Of a stretch of 34,170 nucleotides of DNA, positions 6,389 through 14,672 are shown in pieces (the first letter of the stretch is position 1; each line of letters opens with the position of its first letter). Under the pieces are notes generated by a model. The model was given only the letters and a program-made list of their open reading frames with translations, did not search any database and was not told the DNA's origin. This DNA comes from a virus: positions 1-34,170 of IMG/VR virus record IMGVR_UViG_3300024357_000017; one strand, 5' to 3'. A program made the position numbers and the translations under genes.

Positions 6389-8161
6389 TTATGAGTAGGT
6401 CAGCTGATGTTCGCGTTCCAGTGACTGACGTTTTTCGGCCATACGTGTCAGCCACCTTGGTGTCGATCGCTTGACAATACCAACACTGTTGCCGGCCGCA
6501 ATACGAAAACCAACTCGGCGCGCCATCTCGATCGCCACGACGAACGAGTCCCACAAGTCCGGAGACCGCCCCATGCGTTCCTTCGTTTTCTTCTTGGGTT
6601 CCACGTCGATCTGGCCGGTACGCGAGATGCCCCACTCGCGCATGGCGCCTTCTTCGGCGACCTCACGCGGGAGCTTCCGCAGCTGCTTTGACTCAACGAG
6701 CAACCGGGATGCGTACCAGAGTGCTGTCACCATCTTGCCGTAGGTCTCGCGCTCGGTCTTGTCGTCTCCGTCGCGCACCGGACGGTCGAGCGGTTTGCCG
6801 CCGAACTCAATGGGCACCACGGTCGGGGACCACAGGCGAGCAAACGCCGACATCAGCGTGCCACGTCCAGTCGAGTCGAACCCGACGTTTTCCGCCGGAA
6901 TACCACGCTGCTGGGCATAGAGCCGCACGTACTCAGCGATCTGCTCCTCAGCCTGCTGGGCCTTGGCAGCCGTCACCGGGATGATCACCGGCTGCTCGGC
7001 GAACGCGATGCGCACGTTGCCTTCCGAGTCGGGCCCGTAGATCAGGTCGGTCATCACGCAGCGGTCACCGCCAACACCTGAGTAGGCCGCGTCGATGCCC
7101 AGCACGCGGGTCTGCTTGTCGGCGCCCATCCATCGAATGTCGTCGAACGCCTGGTTCTGCTCGCACAGCGACATGGTGACCACCCGGCGGGTGCCACCGT
7201 CCCGAGGCATGAGCCCCAGGTTCATCATCGAAAACTGCAACGAGTCGCGCCCGTAGTAATCGAGGTCCGCCTGGATCTGCTCCGGGGTGATGATGCCTCG
7301 GTACGGATTGATACCTTTCGGGAACTTCCCGTTCGGAGTGTCGTACCCGCACAGCTGCACCGCCACGCCTCCGCCGGCGCGCGTTTTCCAGGTGCGGGTC
7401 TTCTCCAGGTATTCCAGGCCTTCCCAGCCGCCAATGCTGGAATGCGGCTCGCAGACGATCCCGAGAGCGTCGTTGCGGTCCTTGGGGTTACCCATCGCGA
7501 TCAGCTGGAAATCCGGGTTCTTACGGAGGTTGGCGACCGAGTCCAGGAATCCACGCCCCATCAGCGACGCTTCGTCCGCGATCAACACGACACGGTCGTT
7601 CTTGAGGCCGACGTAGTTGGACAGGCCGACGAACGTTCCTCCGACTTTGCAGGCGACACCGATGATGCCATCACGGAAGTCTTGCGCCTCGGCTTCTTCA
7701 TCGCTGCTGGTCAAGATAAACCGGCTCTCGATCACGCGGCCTGGCAGCCACGGCCGGCGCTCCTTGGCGCGGTTGTGCAACTCCTTGATCGCACCCCAGA
7801 TGCGCAGCTGGAGACCCTCGCGCGTCGTCGAGGACATGATGATCGAGGTGTTCTGAGGCCAGATGTAGAACTTGCAGAGGCCGTACCCGCCCGAGGTGTA
7901 GGTCTTGCCGGACGAGCCAGGACCCATCACGCCGATCTCCTTGTTCTCCGAGAACGTCTGAATCAGGAGGTTTGACCAGTCGTGCCAGTCGAAATGCGGC
8001 CAGAGCGCAGTCATGGCAGCCTTCATGTGGTAGAACGGCCCGTGTCCGTACTTCACGTTCTTGTAGGTGAAGTATCCGCCTCGCTTGACCATTTCCGCCT
8101 CGATCAGGAATCGGTCCTTGGTTTTCCAAGGGATTGCGAGGTAGTCGGACTCGTCATTCAT
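6389..8161 (-). CDS. terL: Terminase large subunit (ATPase and nuclease)
   Basis: A 590-residue packaging motor. The ATPase domain has Walker A GPGSSGKT (residues 80-87) and Walker B VVLIADEAS (191-199, with D196/E197). A coupling-type motif IAMGNP follows at about 221-226. The nuclease domain starts LGIDAAYSGVGGDR (first Asp D357), with GFDSTGRG (D429) and SPDLWDSF (D535/D538) giving the RNase H-like acidic cluster. It cuts concatemeric DNA and pumps it into the prohead through the portal. No small terminase subunit is seen next to it. It heads the minus-strand operon, 43 nt from the divergent tail operon. Confidence 0.95.
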   Translation of the reverse strand: MNDESDYLAIPWKTKDRFLIEAEMVKRGGYFTYKNVKYGHGPFYHMKAAMTALWPHFDWHDWSNLLIQTFSENKEIGVMGPGSSGKTYTSGGYGLCKFYIWPQNTSIIMSSTTREGLQLRIWGAIKELHNRAKERRPWLPGRVIESRFILTSSDEEAEAQDFRDGIIGVACKVGGTFVGLSNYVGLKNDRVVLIADEASLMGRGFLDSVANLRKNPDFQLIAMGNPKDRNDALGIVCEPHSSIGGWEGLEYLEKTRTWKTRAGGGVAVQLCGYDTPNGKFPKGINPYRGIITPEQIQADLDYYGRDSLQFSMMNLGLMPRDGGTRRVVTMSLCEQNQAFDDIRWMGADKQTRVLGIDAAYSGVGGDRCVMTDLIYGPDSEGNVRIAFAEQPVIIPVTAAKAQQAEEQIAEYVRLYAQQRGIPAENVGFDSTGRGTLMSAFARLWSPTVVPIEFGGKPLDRPVRDGDDKTERETYGKMVTALWYASRLLVESKQLRKLPREVAEEGAMREWGISRTGQIDVEPKKKTKERMGRSPDLWDSFVVAIEMARRVGFRIAAGNSVGIVKRSTPRWLTRMAEKRQSLEREHQLTYS

Positions 8162-8204
8162 CTTGCGCCATTATGGCTTCCACCGTTCAATCAGGGCAAG
8201 TGTC

Positions 8205-10247
8205 ATGGCAGTCGTCGAAAAAGATCGCATCGTTGACGGCTTCCTCACCACCGAGGGTGGCGTGGATTCAGGTTTCGCGCCCTCGTTGATCGGTGCTAAC
8301 CAGCTGGCCTGGGCGGTGAATACAACCGTGCGCGCGGGATTTCCAAAAGCCCGTCCGGGGATTTGGGTGAAGAGCCTCAATCTGCCCGTTGATACGGAAC
8401 CTCCTGCGAACGGCGTCTACTACAACGAAGCAGTGGCCGACGCCTTCCGAGACGGGTATTTCCAGGGCTGCGGGGCTTACGTCAATGATAACGGAGACCC
8501 GTACCTCTTCGCTTCGATCGGCGGGAAAATCTTCCAGATCGACATCAACAACGGGTTTCAGGTCACCGATAGGACTCCAGTTGGTGGCCCGATTCCGATT
8601 ATTAGTCGTGGTCGTGTTTCCAATGTTGCGACCTACGTTTGCAGCGCTCCGCACGGTATTTCTCCTGGCATGGTTGTGCGGCTTCCTCGCCCTGTTGGCG
8701 CGCTCTACCCAGAGGGGTTTTTCGGCGACTTTGTCGTCCAAACGGTGCCGTCACCGACAACCTTCACGGTCTACAGCCCAGGTATCGATGCTGGCCCTCT
8801 GCTGGGTCCGGCGTTCACGGGATATTGGCTGGTTTCCAACGATCCCAACGCAGCGCATGTCTATTTCCAGCAGGCCGAAAACTGGCTGGTAATTCAGGAC
8901 GGGATGAATGCCCCGTATCTCTACGACGGCACCACGTTCCGGCGTGCTGGCAGCGATGAGGTTCCTACCGGTGGGCCAATGGCTTACGGAAAGGGGCGCC
9001 TCTGGGTTGCCAAGGGATCGGAATACTACGGTGGCGACCTGGTCTACGGAGATCCGGTTTACGGTCGCAATTCGGTGATTCGATTCACCGAAAATACGTT
9101 CCTGTCCGAGGGTGGTGCGTTTGCGGTCAGCAACGGCCCCATCACAGGCTTGGCGTTTGCCGCCAACCTGGATACCTCGTTGGGTGATGGAGACCTGCTG
9201 GTTTTCACGCCGACGGCGACCTACGCATTCAGCGCACCGGTTGACCGTGATGTTTGGAAAGACCTGACCTATCCGATCCAGCGGTTTGCACTGCTGAACT
9301 TCGGGTCGTTCAACCACGAATCGATCGTGCCGGTGAATGGCGATCTGTTCTTCCGCGCCCAGGACGGTATCCGATCGTTGATCTACGCCAGGCGCGACTT
9401 CACCGAATGGGGCAACACACCTATCAGCCGTCAGATGGTGCGGGCGATTGCCTACGACACCGAGTTCTACCTCTACGCTGCCAGCGCGGTGAACTTCGAC
9501 AATCGGATGCTGATGACCACGCAGCCGCAGAAGGTCAACGGCCGTGGTATCGTGCATCGCGGCATGGTGGCTTTGGACTTCGACCTGGTCTCTGGCATGG
9601 GCCGAAAGCTGGCGCCGGCATGGGAAGGCGTTTGGACCGGGATTGATCTCTTCCAGATGCTGACGATCCGGATCCAGAAAGCCGATCGCTGCTTTGTGTT
9701 CGGGCTGAATCAGGATCAGATTGGCCTGTACGAGATCACCAAGAACGGTCAGTTCGACTTTGATGGTTTCGATGACGTTCCGATCGACTGGATCGTTGAG
9801 ACGCGCTCGATGACGTTTGCAGAACCTGGCAACAAGAAGCGCCTGATGAGCGCCGAGCAGTGGTACGACGAGGTGATGGGCCAGATTGAGTCGGAGGTTT
9901 ATTTCCGCGCCAATGAGAGCCATTGCTGGTCGCCGTGGGCCGTGTTCAAGGACTGCGCTAAGTACCGCAACTGCGAACCTGGCGAGATTTCATGCCCGCC
10001 AGCGGTGATCAACTGCCAGGAGGTGAAATACTACCAGCCTCCCGCGCGCTCTCGGATTGCGCTTCCGCAGCCGCCTGACAAGTGCGATACACAGACCGGC
10101 GGATTCACCCGCGATGGCTATGAGTTCCAACTCCGCTACGTCAACACCGGCCGGTTCCGGCTCAAGCGCGTGGCGCTGGTTGGTCAACGCCTTCAGGAAG
10201 ATATTTTCGGCGACCTCTCTCGCGTCGCCTGTCCGCTCCCAGCCTAA
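8205..10247 (+). CDS. Beta-propeller tail structural protein (hub/neck type)
   Basis: A 680-residue virion protein, start chosen at ATG 8205 (MAVVEKDRIVDGFLTTEGGV) with an AGGG upstream. The N-terminus 'EGGVDSGFAPSLIGANQLAWAVN' and repeated blocks such as CGAYVN/LFASIGGKIFQI match a widespread phage tail protein with a propeller-like fold that I associate with the tail hub or stabilisation ring. Residues about 133-210 are an inserted module that recurs in the tailspike. Near the C-terminus there are six cysteines between about 574 and 631, followed by a GYEFQLRYVNTGRFRLKRV strand pattern typical of this family. It is the first gene of the rightward tail operon. Confidence 0.75.
   Translation: MAVVEKDRIVDGFLTTEGGVDSGFAPSLIGANQLAWAVNTTVRAGFPKARPGIWVKSLNLPVDTEPPANGVYYNEAVADAFRDGYFQGCGAYVNDNGDPYLFASIGGKIFQIDINNGFQVTDRTPVGGPIPIISRGRVSNVATYVCSAPHGISPGMVVRLPRPVGALYPEGFFGDFVVQTVPSPTTFTVYSPGIDAGPLLGPAFTGYWLVSNDPNAAHVYFQQAENWLVIQDGMNAPYLYDGTTFRRAGSDEVPTGGPMAYGKGRLWVAKGSEYYGGDLVYGDPVYGRNSVIRFTENTFLSEGGAFAVSNGPITGLAFAANLDTSLGDGDLLVFTPTATYAFSAPVDRDVWKDLTYPIQRFALLNFGSFNHESIVPVNGDLFFRAQDGIRSLIYARRDFTEWGNTPISRQMVRAIAYDTEFYLYAASAVNFDNRMLMTTQPQKVNGRGIVHRGMVALDFDLVSGMGRKLAPAWEGVWTGIDLFQMLTIRIQKADRCFVFGLNQDQIGLYEITKNGQFDFDGFDDVPIDWIVETRSMTFAEPGNKKRLMSAEQWYDEVMGQIESEVYFRANESHCWSPWAVFKDCAKYRNCEPGEISCPPAVINCQEVKYYQPPARSRIALPQPPDKCDTQTGGFTRDGYEFQLRYVNTGRFRLKRVALVGQRLQEDIFGDLSRVACPLPA
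8601..8832 (+). repeat. Tail module copy in the propeller protein
   Basis: The insert encodes ISRGRVSNVATYVCSAPHGI ... VVQTVPSPTTFTVYSPGIDAG. It is the same module type as the seven copies in the tailspike: R.SNVATY..S.PHG, a hydrophobic strand, then SPTTFTV. It is the only copy outside the spike gene. Confidence 0.7.
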
Positions 10248-10248
10248 A

Positions 10249-13200
10249 ATGCCATCTTCAAACCCAGTCGATTACGGTGCGGATCCTTGTGGACTGCGTA
10301 ACAGCGCGTGGGCGATCAACCTGTGCTTGATGAAGTCGGGTCGATGCGATTTTCCAGAAGGCACGTTTCTGATTGGAGCAACGCCTGGAGTTAAAATCAT
10401 CAATCGATCACGGCTGAGCAACGTGGCTACATTCAACACGTCAACTCCTCATGGATTGGTTGTTGGAGAGTTAATAACACTGTATGGATTCACGGATTTG
10501 ACGTTTAATTTCAATCAATTACCACCTCCATATTTTAACTATCCGTATCCGTTCGGATTTAGGGTAGATTCAGTTGCGTCTCCAACTCAATTCACGGCGG
10601 TTGTTCCAGGTGCAGACAGTGCATTTGTTGCTGAAGATGGTTGGATTAACTTGGTTGGAGGTGGTTACAATTCTTCCATAATTCTTGGTTATGCTGGAAT
10701 TGTGCCGGATCCTTTTACTGGCATCCCATTTCAATACTTAATCAGGGACAATATCGCGTTCACAGGAAAAGGTGCTGGCAAAACCAGAGTGCGGTTTGCA
10801 GATCACGCATCAACGAAAAGAAACGACAATTTTGGATTTAACATTCAGATGCTGAAGTGCCTTGGAAACTACGCTGGCAACGGCGTTGTTGGAGCGCCAG
10901 GAGCCTACCCAGGCAAACCAGTCGATGCTACAAATTGCAAAAACCTAAAGATCGAAGGCATTACGTTCGATGGAAATTACACGAATAACGGGCCGCGCGA
11001 CATAAAGATTGTATCAGTATCAAGAACATCTGGAATAAACACATACAATACTGAGTATCCGGCTTTGATTGAATCAACAACTCCAACGGTGTATTCGCCT
11101 GCGGTGCTGCCTGCCCCAACAAATCAAAGCGCAATACCTCAGTACATTGACGGTGTAAAAACGGGACCGAACAACGACCAGACGTTTAATGGATTTGGAT
11201 CAATCATCAACATTACCACGTTGAGTTTTCAACGAGATTTAAGATGCCCTTTTATTTCGGCGCGTAGAACATCGTTCACTCCACCGCCGACAGCATACAA
11301 CATTTACACCAAACATCCTCAATTCAATTTTGGCTACACGATTGGTGATAGCATAACAGTAACCGGTTTCTCTGACGCATCGTACAACGGAACATTTACA
11401 GTAGCTGGTTTTCTGTCGGCTCAAGAGGTTTATTGCTTGCGCTCATTGCCAACCGTTGCAATTACGTCATACGAACGATTAACAAACGTTGGCATTTACG
11501 ATACAGGCGCAAATCATAATTTTGTCGGAGGTGAAACCGTAGTGATCACAGGGCTTGCTGACGCTTCGATGAACGGAACGTTTGTTGTCTCAAGCATTAC
11601 AGCGCCAAATCAATTTACAGTTTCAAATATCGGACCTGATACTGGTGTGGTTGTTGATGTCGGTGTGTGTACTTACCTTTATTCGCCAACTCAGATTGTT
11701 GGCTACGAGAGACTAACCAATGTTGGATACTACGATACCGTAGGGCCTCATGGATTTACAGGAGGCGAAGCTGTGGTCATCTCAGGGCTGACAGATGCCA
11801 GCATGAATGGCACGTTTGTGGTGACTGGCGCTCCCTCATTGACTCAATTTACGGTGGCAAACATTGGCCCTGATACCGGCGTGATTGCCGACGCCGGCAC
11901 GTACTCGTTGTCGTCCAACACTGCTAAGTCTTGGGCTGCCCCAGACATTGGCTTAACACCGCAGGTGGACGCCGGCGTTAATTCTTCATTCACTGTTGCC
12001 GGTCTCAACCTGGTCGGTGAGAACACGCTGGTTCAAGACTGCGAGTTCTACGACTACGGCGTTGGCATCGCCGATGCCGAAACGTTCGTTCTGAAGTCAT
12101 TTCTTCCATCGACTGTAGACACATTGACCAAGGGATCGACGATACGGCGGAACCGATTCGGATATCAGGGGCGAAACTCCGTTCAGGCTACGTTGTATCC
12201 AGGTTCCTCTGAGGCCAATACGCAATGCACGATTGGCGGGTATTCATCCCTTCAGGCTGGAATCAATGTCGTGAAGCGTCAGGCAAACGTTGCTACGTAC
12301 ACGACGGCATCAAAACACACGCTGCAAGCTGGTGACGTAATCAAAATCTTGGGATTTCCTCCATCCCCACCGGCAATCCCAGCAGTAGCCGCATTCAACG
12401 GCACGTTTACTGTGCTGGCACGGATTGACGACTACAATTTCACTGTAAGCCAGGTCGCCGCAGACGTAATGCCTGGCCTGTACCTCGACGGTTCGGTGAT
12501 CATGGTCCGTTCGCTTCGCATCTTCGCCAAGGAGTGCGTTTTTGAGAACAACCGCATCGAGGGTGGCCCGAATCCGATCAACCAGCAGTGCCCGGTTCAC
12601 GGATTTACGCCGCGCGAAACGAACGGGTGCGAAGTCAGGTACAATAACTTCGATGGATTCACCGGCACCTGCATGTACGTGGATTCGTACCACCATTACG
12701 GAACGCACGTGCATCATAATTCTGGCCAGAACGTGTCAGCGTTCATCGCGCTGAATGTTCAGGACTGGTACGCAATGATTGCGGCTATTCCTGGCTCATC
12801 AAACCCCGAGACCTACTCGACGCTTATCTCTGCTCACAAGGACATGCTGATCGAGTACAACGATGTCCTGCTGACCGGGCCTGCCAGTTGGTATTACCAG
12901 CCCGCATTCGCTCCCCTCGACGCGGTATTCGTGATCAACAACCACGACGTGAATCGGAGCGCATGGTACTATCCAACCGACTATCAGATTCCGATCACCA
13001 CGGCGACCCGTGCCGCAAACGTAATCACGTTCACTACAGCATCGGATCACGAACTACAGCCGGGATTTGAAGTGTCAACTGCTGGGACTGCCAATGGCAC
13101 GTTTTCTGGCGTGTTCACGGTGGCTACCGTCCCAAACTCGACGCAGTTCACTGTTGCCAATATCGGGCCAGGAGCCACATCGGCTGGAGGATTTGTTGGC

Positions 13201-13680
13201 ATCAACAACCCCATCCATTTCCCATGGGAAATCAAGATGTCGGCTCGCGCGCGGACTGGTGGAACTGCGACCTACACGACGACCAAGGCGCACAACATGA
13301 GTCTGGGTTATCACGTGACGATCGAAGGCTTCACGGATCCGACGTTCAACGGCGAGTTTATCGTGACCGGAATGCCGACGACTACGACGTTCCAGGTGGC
13401 CAACGCTGGCCCTGATGTCGCGACGGTAACTGAACCAGGCAATTTCTTCAGATATGTCGAAAACATTCAGATCCGGTGCAACACGGTGCGCCGCCTCTCA
13501 GGCAACGAATTGTTCGTCAACAACGGCGGCAAGTTCGGACCCAGCTTCCTTGCAGGGCGGCCTGAGCGTTGCGTTGCACCTCTGGAGCAGACCACCTATT
13601 TGGATTGCCCAGAGGGTTGTCTCGACCTTCAATGCGACCCCGGCCCGTGCAAGCCTGACGATTACATTTACCGCATCTAA
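10249..13680 (+). CDS. Tailspike with beta-helix and repeated modules
   Basis: A 1143-residue protein, start at ATG 10249 directly after the preceding stop. The N-terminus NPVDYGADPCGLRNSAWAIN resembles the pectate-lyase-3 type start of phage spikes (DYGAxGxGxxxxAxAIN). Beta-helix-like rungs appear at several points: LKIEGITFDGNY, TLVQDCEFYDYGVGIADAET, ECVFENNRIEGG, CEVRYNNFDGFTGTCMYVDS and THVHHNSGQ. A right-handed beta-helix spike would bind or degrade host surface polysaccharide; I can name no catalytic residues. Between rungs lie seven copies of a small module (listed separately). The last 37 residues contain five cysteines (CVAPLEQ ... DCPEGCLDLQCDPGPC). The first half is clearly more AT-rich than its neighbours. 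Confidence 0.75.
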   Translation: MPSSNPVDYGADPCGLRNSAWAINLCLMKSGRCDFPEGTFLIGATPGVKIINRSRLSNVATFNTSTPHGLVVGELITLYGFTDLTFNFNQLPPPYFNYPYPFGFRVDSVASPTQFTAVVPGADSAFVAEDGWINLVGGGYNSSIILGYAGIVPDPFTGIPFQYLIRDNIAFTGKGAGKTRVRFADHASTKRNDNFGFNIQMLKCLGNYAGNGVVGAPGAYPGKPVDATNCKNLKIEGITFDGNYTNNGPRDIKIVSVSRTSGINTYNTEYPALIESTTPTVYSPAVLPAPTNQSAIPQYIDGVKTGPNNDQTFNGFGSIINITTLSFQRDLRCPFISARRTSFTPPPTAYNIYTKHPQFNFGYTIGDSITVTGFSDASYNGTFTVAGFLSAQEVYCLRSLPTVAITSYERLTNVGIYDTGANHNFVGGETVVITGLADASMNGTFVVSSITAPNQFTVSNIGPDTGVVVDVGVCTYLYSPTQIVGYERLTNVGYYDTVGPHGFTGGEAVVISGLTDASMNGTFVVTGAPSLTQFTVANIGPDTGVIADAGTYSLSSNTAKSWAAPDIGLTPQVDAGVNSSFTVAGLNLVGENTLVQDCEFYDYGVGIADAETFVLKSFLPSTVDTLTKGSTIRRNRFGYQGRNSVQATLYPGSSEANTQCTIGGYSSLQAGINVVKRQANVATYTTASKHTLQAGDVIKILGFPPSPPAIPAVAAFNGTFTVLARIDDYNFTVSQVAADVMPGLYLDGSVIMVRSLRIFAKECVFENNRIEGGPNPINQQCPVHGFTPRETNGCEVRYNNFDGFTGTCMYVDSYHHYGTHVHHNSGQNVSAFIALNVQDWYAMIAAIPGSSNPETYSTLISAHKDMLIEYNDVLLTGPASWYYQPAFAPLDAVFVINNHDVNRSAWYYPTDYQIPITTATRAANVITFTTASDHELQPGFEVSTAGTANGTFSGVFTVATVPNSTQFTVANIGPGATSAGGFVGINNPIHFPWEIKMSARARTGGTATYTTTKAHNMSLGYHVTIEGFTDPTFNGEFIVTGMPTTTTFQVANAGPDVATVTEPGNFFRYVENIQIRCNTVRRLSGNELFVNNGGKFGPSFLAGRPERCVAPLEQTTYLDCPEGCLDLQCDPGPCKPDDYIYRI
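10402..10620 (+). repeat. Tailspike module copy 1
   Basis: Encodes NRSRLSNVATFNTSTPHGLV ... VDSVASPTQFTAVVPGADS. It has a longer, Pro/Tyr-rich middle loop than the other copies. Confidence 0.7.
11281..11457 (+). repeat. Tailspike module copy 2 (divergent)
   Basis: Encodes YNIYTKHPQFNFGYTIGD ... ITVTGFSDASYNGTFTVAGF. The core GF.DAS.NGTFTV is preserved; the start and end are divergent. Confidence 0.55.
11461..11667 (+). repeat. Tailspike module copy 3
   Basis: Encodes ITSYERLTNVGIYDTGANHN ... ITGLADASMNGTFVVSS ... QFTVSNIGPDTG. It is followed within about 35 nt by copy 4, its closest relative. Confidence 0.75.
11701..11910 (+). repeat. Tailspike module copy 4
   Basis: Encodes GYERLTNVGYYDTVGPHG ... 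ISGLTDASMNGTFVVTG ... QFTVANIGPDTG. With copy 3 it forms a tandem pair sharing YERLTNVG, DASMNGTFVV and NIGPDTG. Confidence 0.75.
12265..12498 (+). repeat. Tailspike module copy 5
   Basis: Encodes NVVKRQANVATYTTASKHTL ... FNGTFTVLARIDDYNFTVSQ, with a Pro-rich insert between the second strand and the NGTFTV core. Confidence 0.65.
12991..13203 (+). repeat. Tailspike module copy 6
   Basis: Encodes TRAANVITFTTASDHELQPG ... FSGVFTVATVPNSTQFTVAN, ending IGPGATSAGGF. It sits between beta-helix-like segments. Confidence 0.7.
13234..13449 (+). repeat. Tailspike module copy 7
   Basis: Encodes RARTGGTATYTTTKAHNMSL ... IEGFTDPTFNGEFIVTGM ... TFQVANAGPDV. It is the last copy, close behind copy 6 and before the Cys-rich C-terminus. 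Confidence 0.7.
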
Positions 13681-13682
13681 CC

Positions 13683-14672
13683 ATGCCAACGATTGACATC
13701 TCCGCCGGGCTTCTCCCGCCGCCGACGTGCTACGCCAGCGAGCAGGAGCGCCTTGACGCCTACGCAGCCGCGCTGATCGGCAATCTGAATACGGGTGCTG
13801 AGTGGGCTTACCAACCCACTGCGCCTGGTCCGGTAGGACTGTACTGGTTCAGATCCGATGCGAGCGGTCGCCCAGTCGAAATCTTCAAGTATTCATCTGC
13901 AGCGGGTGATTCAGACTGGGTTCGTATGCAGAGCGAGGTGGTCTTTGCGGGAACCTCGACGGGCGCGGCGAGTGCCTACGCGGTGAGCAATTCGCCTCCG
14001 TACCCAAGCGCCGCTTCAGCCTATCGCACTGGACAGGTTTACACGTTCATTGCGAACCACGTTAACACCGGTGCCAGCACGCTGAACGTCGATGGCAAAG
14101 GGGCCAAGACGATAACCAAGGACGCGACGGCACCGCTGGTGGCAAACGATATCCTTGCGGGCCAAATCGTATCGGTCGTGTACGATGGCGTGAATTTCCA
14201 GCTACTGACGCAGAAGCGAGATTTAAGCAGGCAGAGCTTAAGAGAGTTTTTGTGGTATGACTCGCCACTCGTTCCAGTTCCAGCAGCGGGAGTTCTTCAA
14301 GCATTTCCGCACAACCTGAAAAACCCGGTCACGTTAGCTCCATTGATGCCGTTTTCCGTCCGGGCGGTATTGGTCAGAACTGTAGCGGGTCCGCCGGCCG
14401 GTTTTACAAACACAGTTTCAGGCTTTGGATGGGTATGGCCTCAGGGCAATGAAATCGACTGTTTGAATTTTTCAGCACTCGGTGGCGCACCTTTTCCAGC
14501 ACTTGATTTGCCGGCGTTCAAATACCTGGTTGATAACGCGAATGTTTACGTGCAGGCCACATATCAAAACGGCATTATTTTCCCAGGAATGCTGCCAGTT
14601 TTGAATCCAATGACTGACTACAGCATGAAGGTGTACGTAACTGCTTTGAATCCGCTTTACCTGCCGCCATGA
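13683..14672 (+). CDS. Tail fibre-like / appendage protein
   Basis: A 329-residue protein starting MPTIDISAGLLPPPTCYASE. The N-terminal CYASEQERLDAYAAALIG block resembles the start of virion appendage proteins in related phages. Residues about 115-180 carry a typical phage tail-fibre pattern: YTFIANHVNTGASTLNVDG, GAKTITKDATAPLVANDI and GQIVSVVYDGVNFQLL. The C-terminal third is beta-rich with no recognised domain (FPHNLKNPVTLAPLMPFSV). It follows the tailspike and precedes a tail/neck protein, so it probably forms or attaches part of the receptor-binding apparatus. No chaperone is recognisable nearby. The stop overlaps the next start as ATGA. Confidence 0.7.
   Translation: MPTIDISAGLLPPPTCYASEQERLDAYAAALIGNLNTGAEWAYQPTAPGPVGLYWFRSDASGRPVEIFKYSSAAGDSDWVRMQSEVVFAGTSTGAASAYAVSNSPPYPSAASAYRTGQVYTFIANHVNTGASTLNVDGKGAKTITKDATAPLVANDILAGQIVSVVYDGVNFQLLTQKRDLSRQSLREFLWYDSPLVPVPAAGVLQAFPHNLKNPVTLAPLMPFSVRAVLVRTVAGPPAGFTNTVSGFGWVWPQGNEIDCLNFSALGGAPFPALDLPAFKYLVDNANVYVQATYQNGIIFPGMLPVLNPMTDYSMKVYVTALNPLYLPP

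Noticed and set aside
8751-9923. Long open frame on the minus strand (390 codons)
   Set aside because: Antisense to the propeller tail protein; no motifs, and no start signal or operon context.
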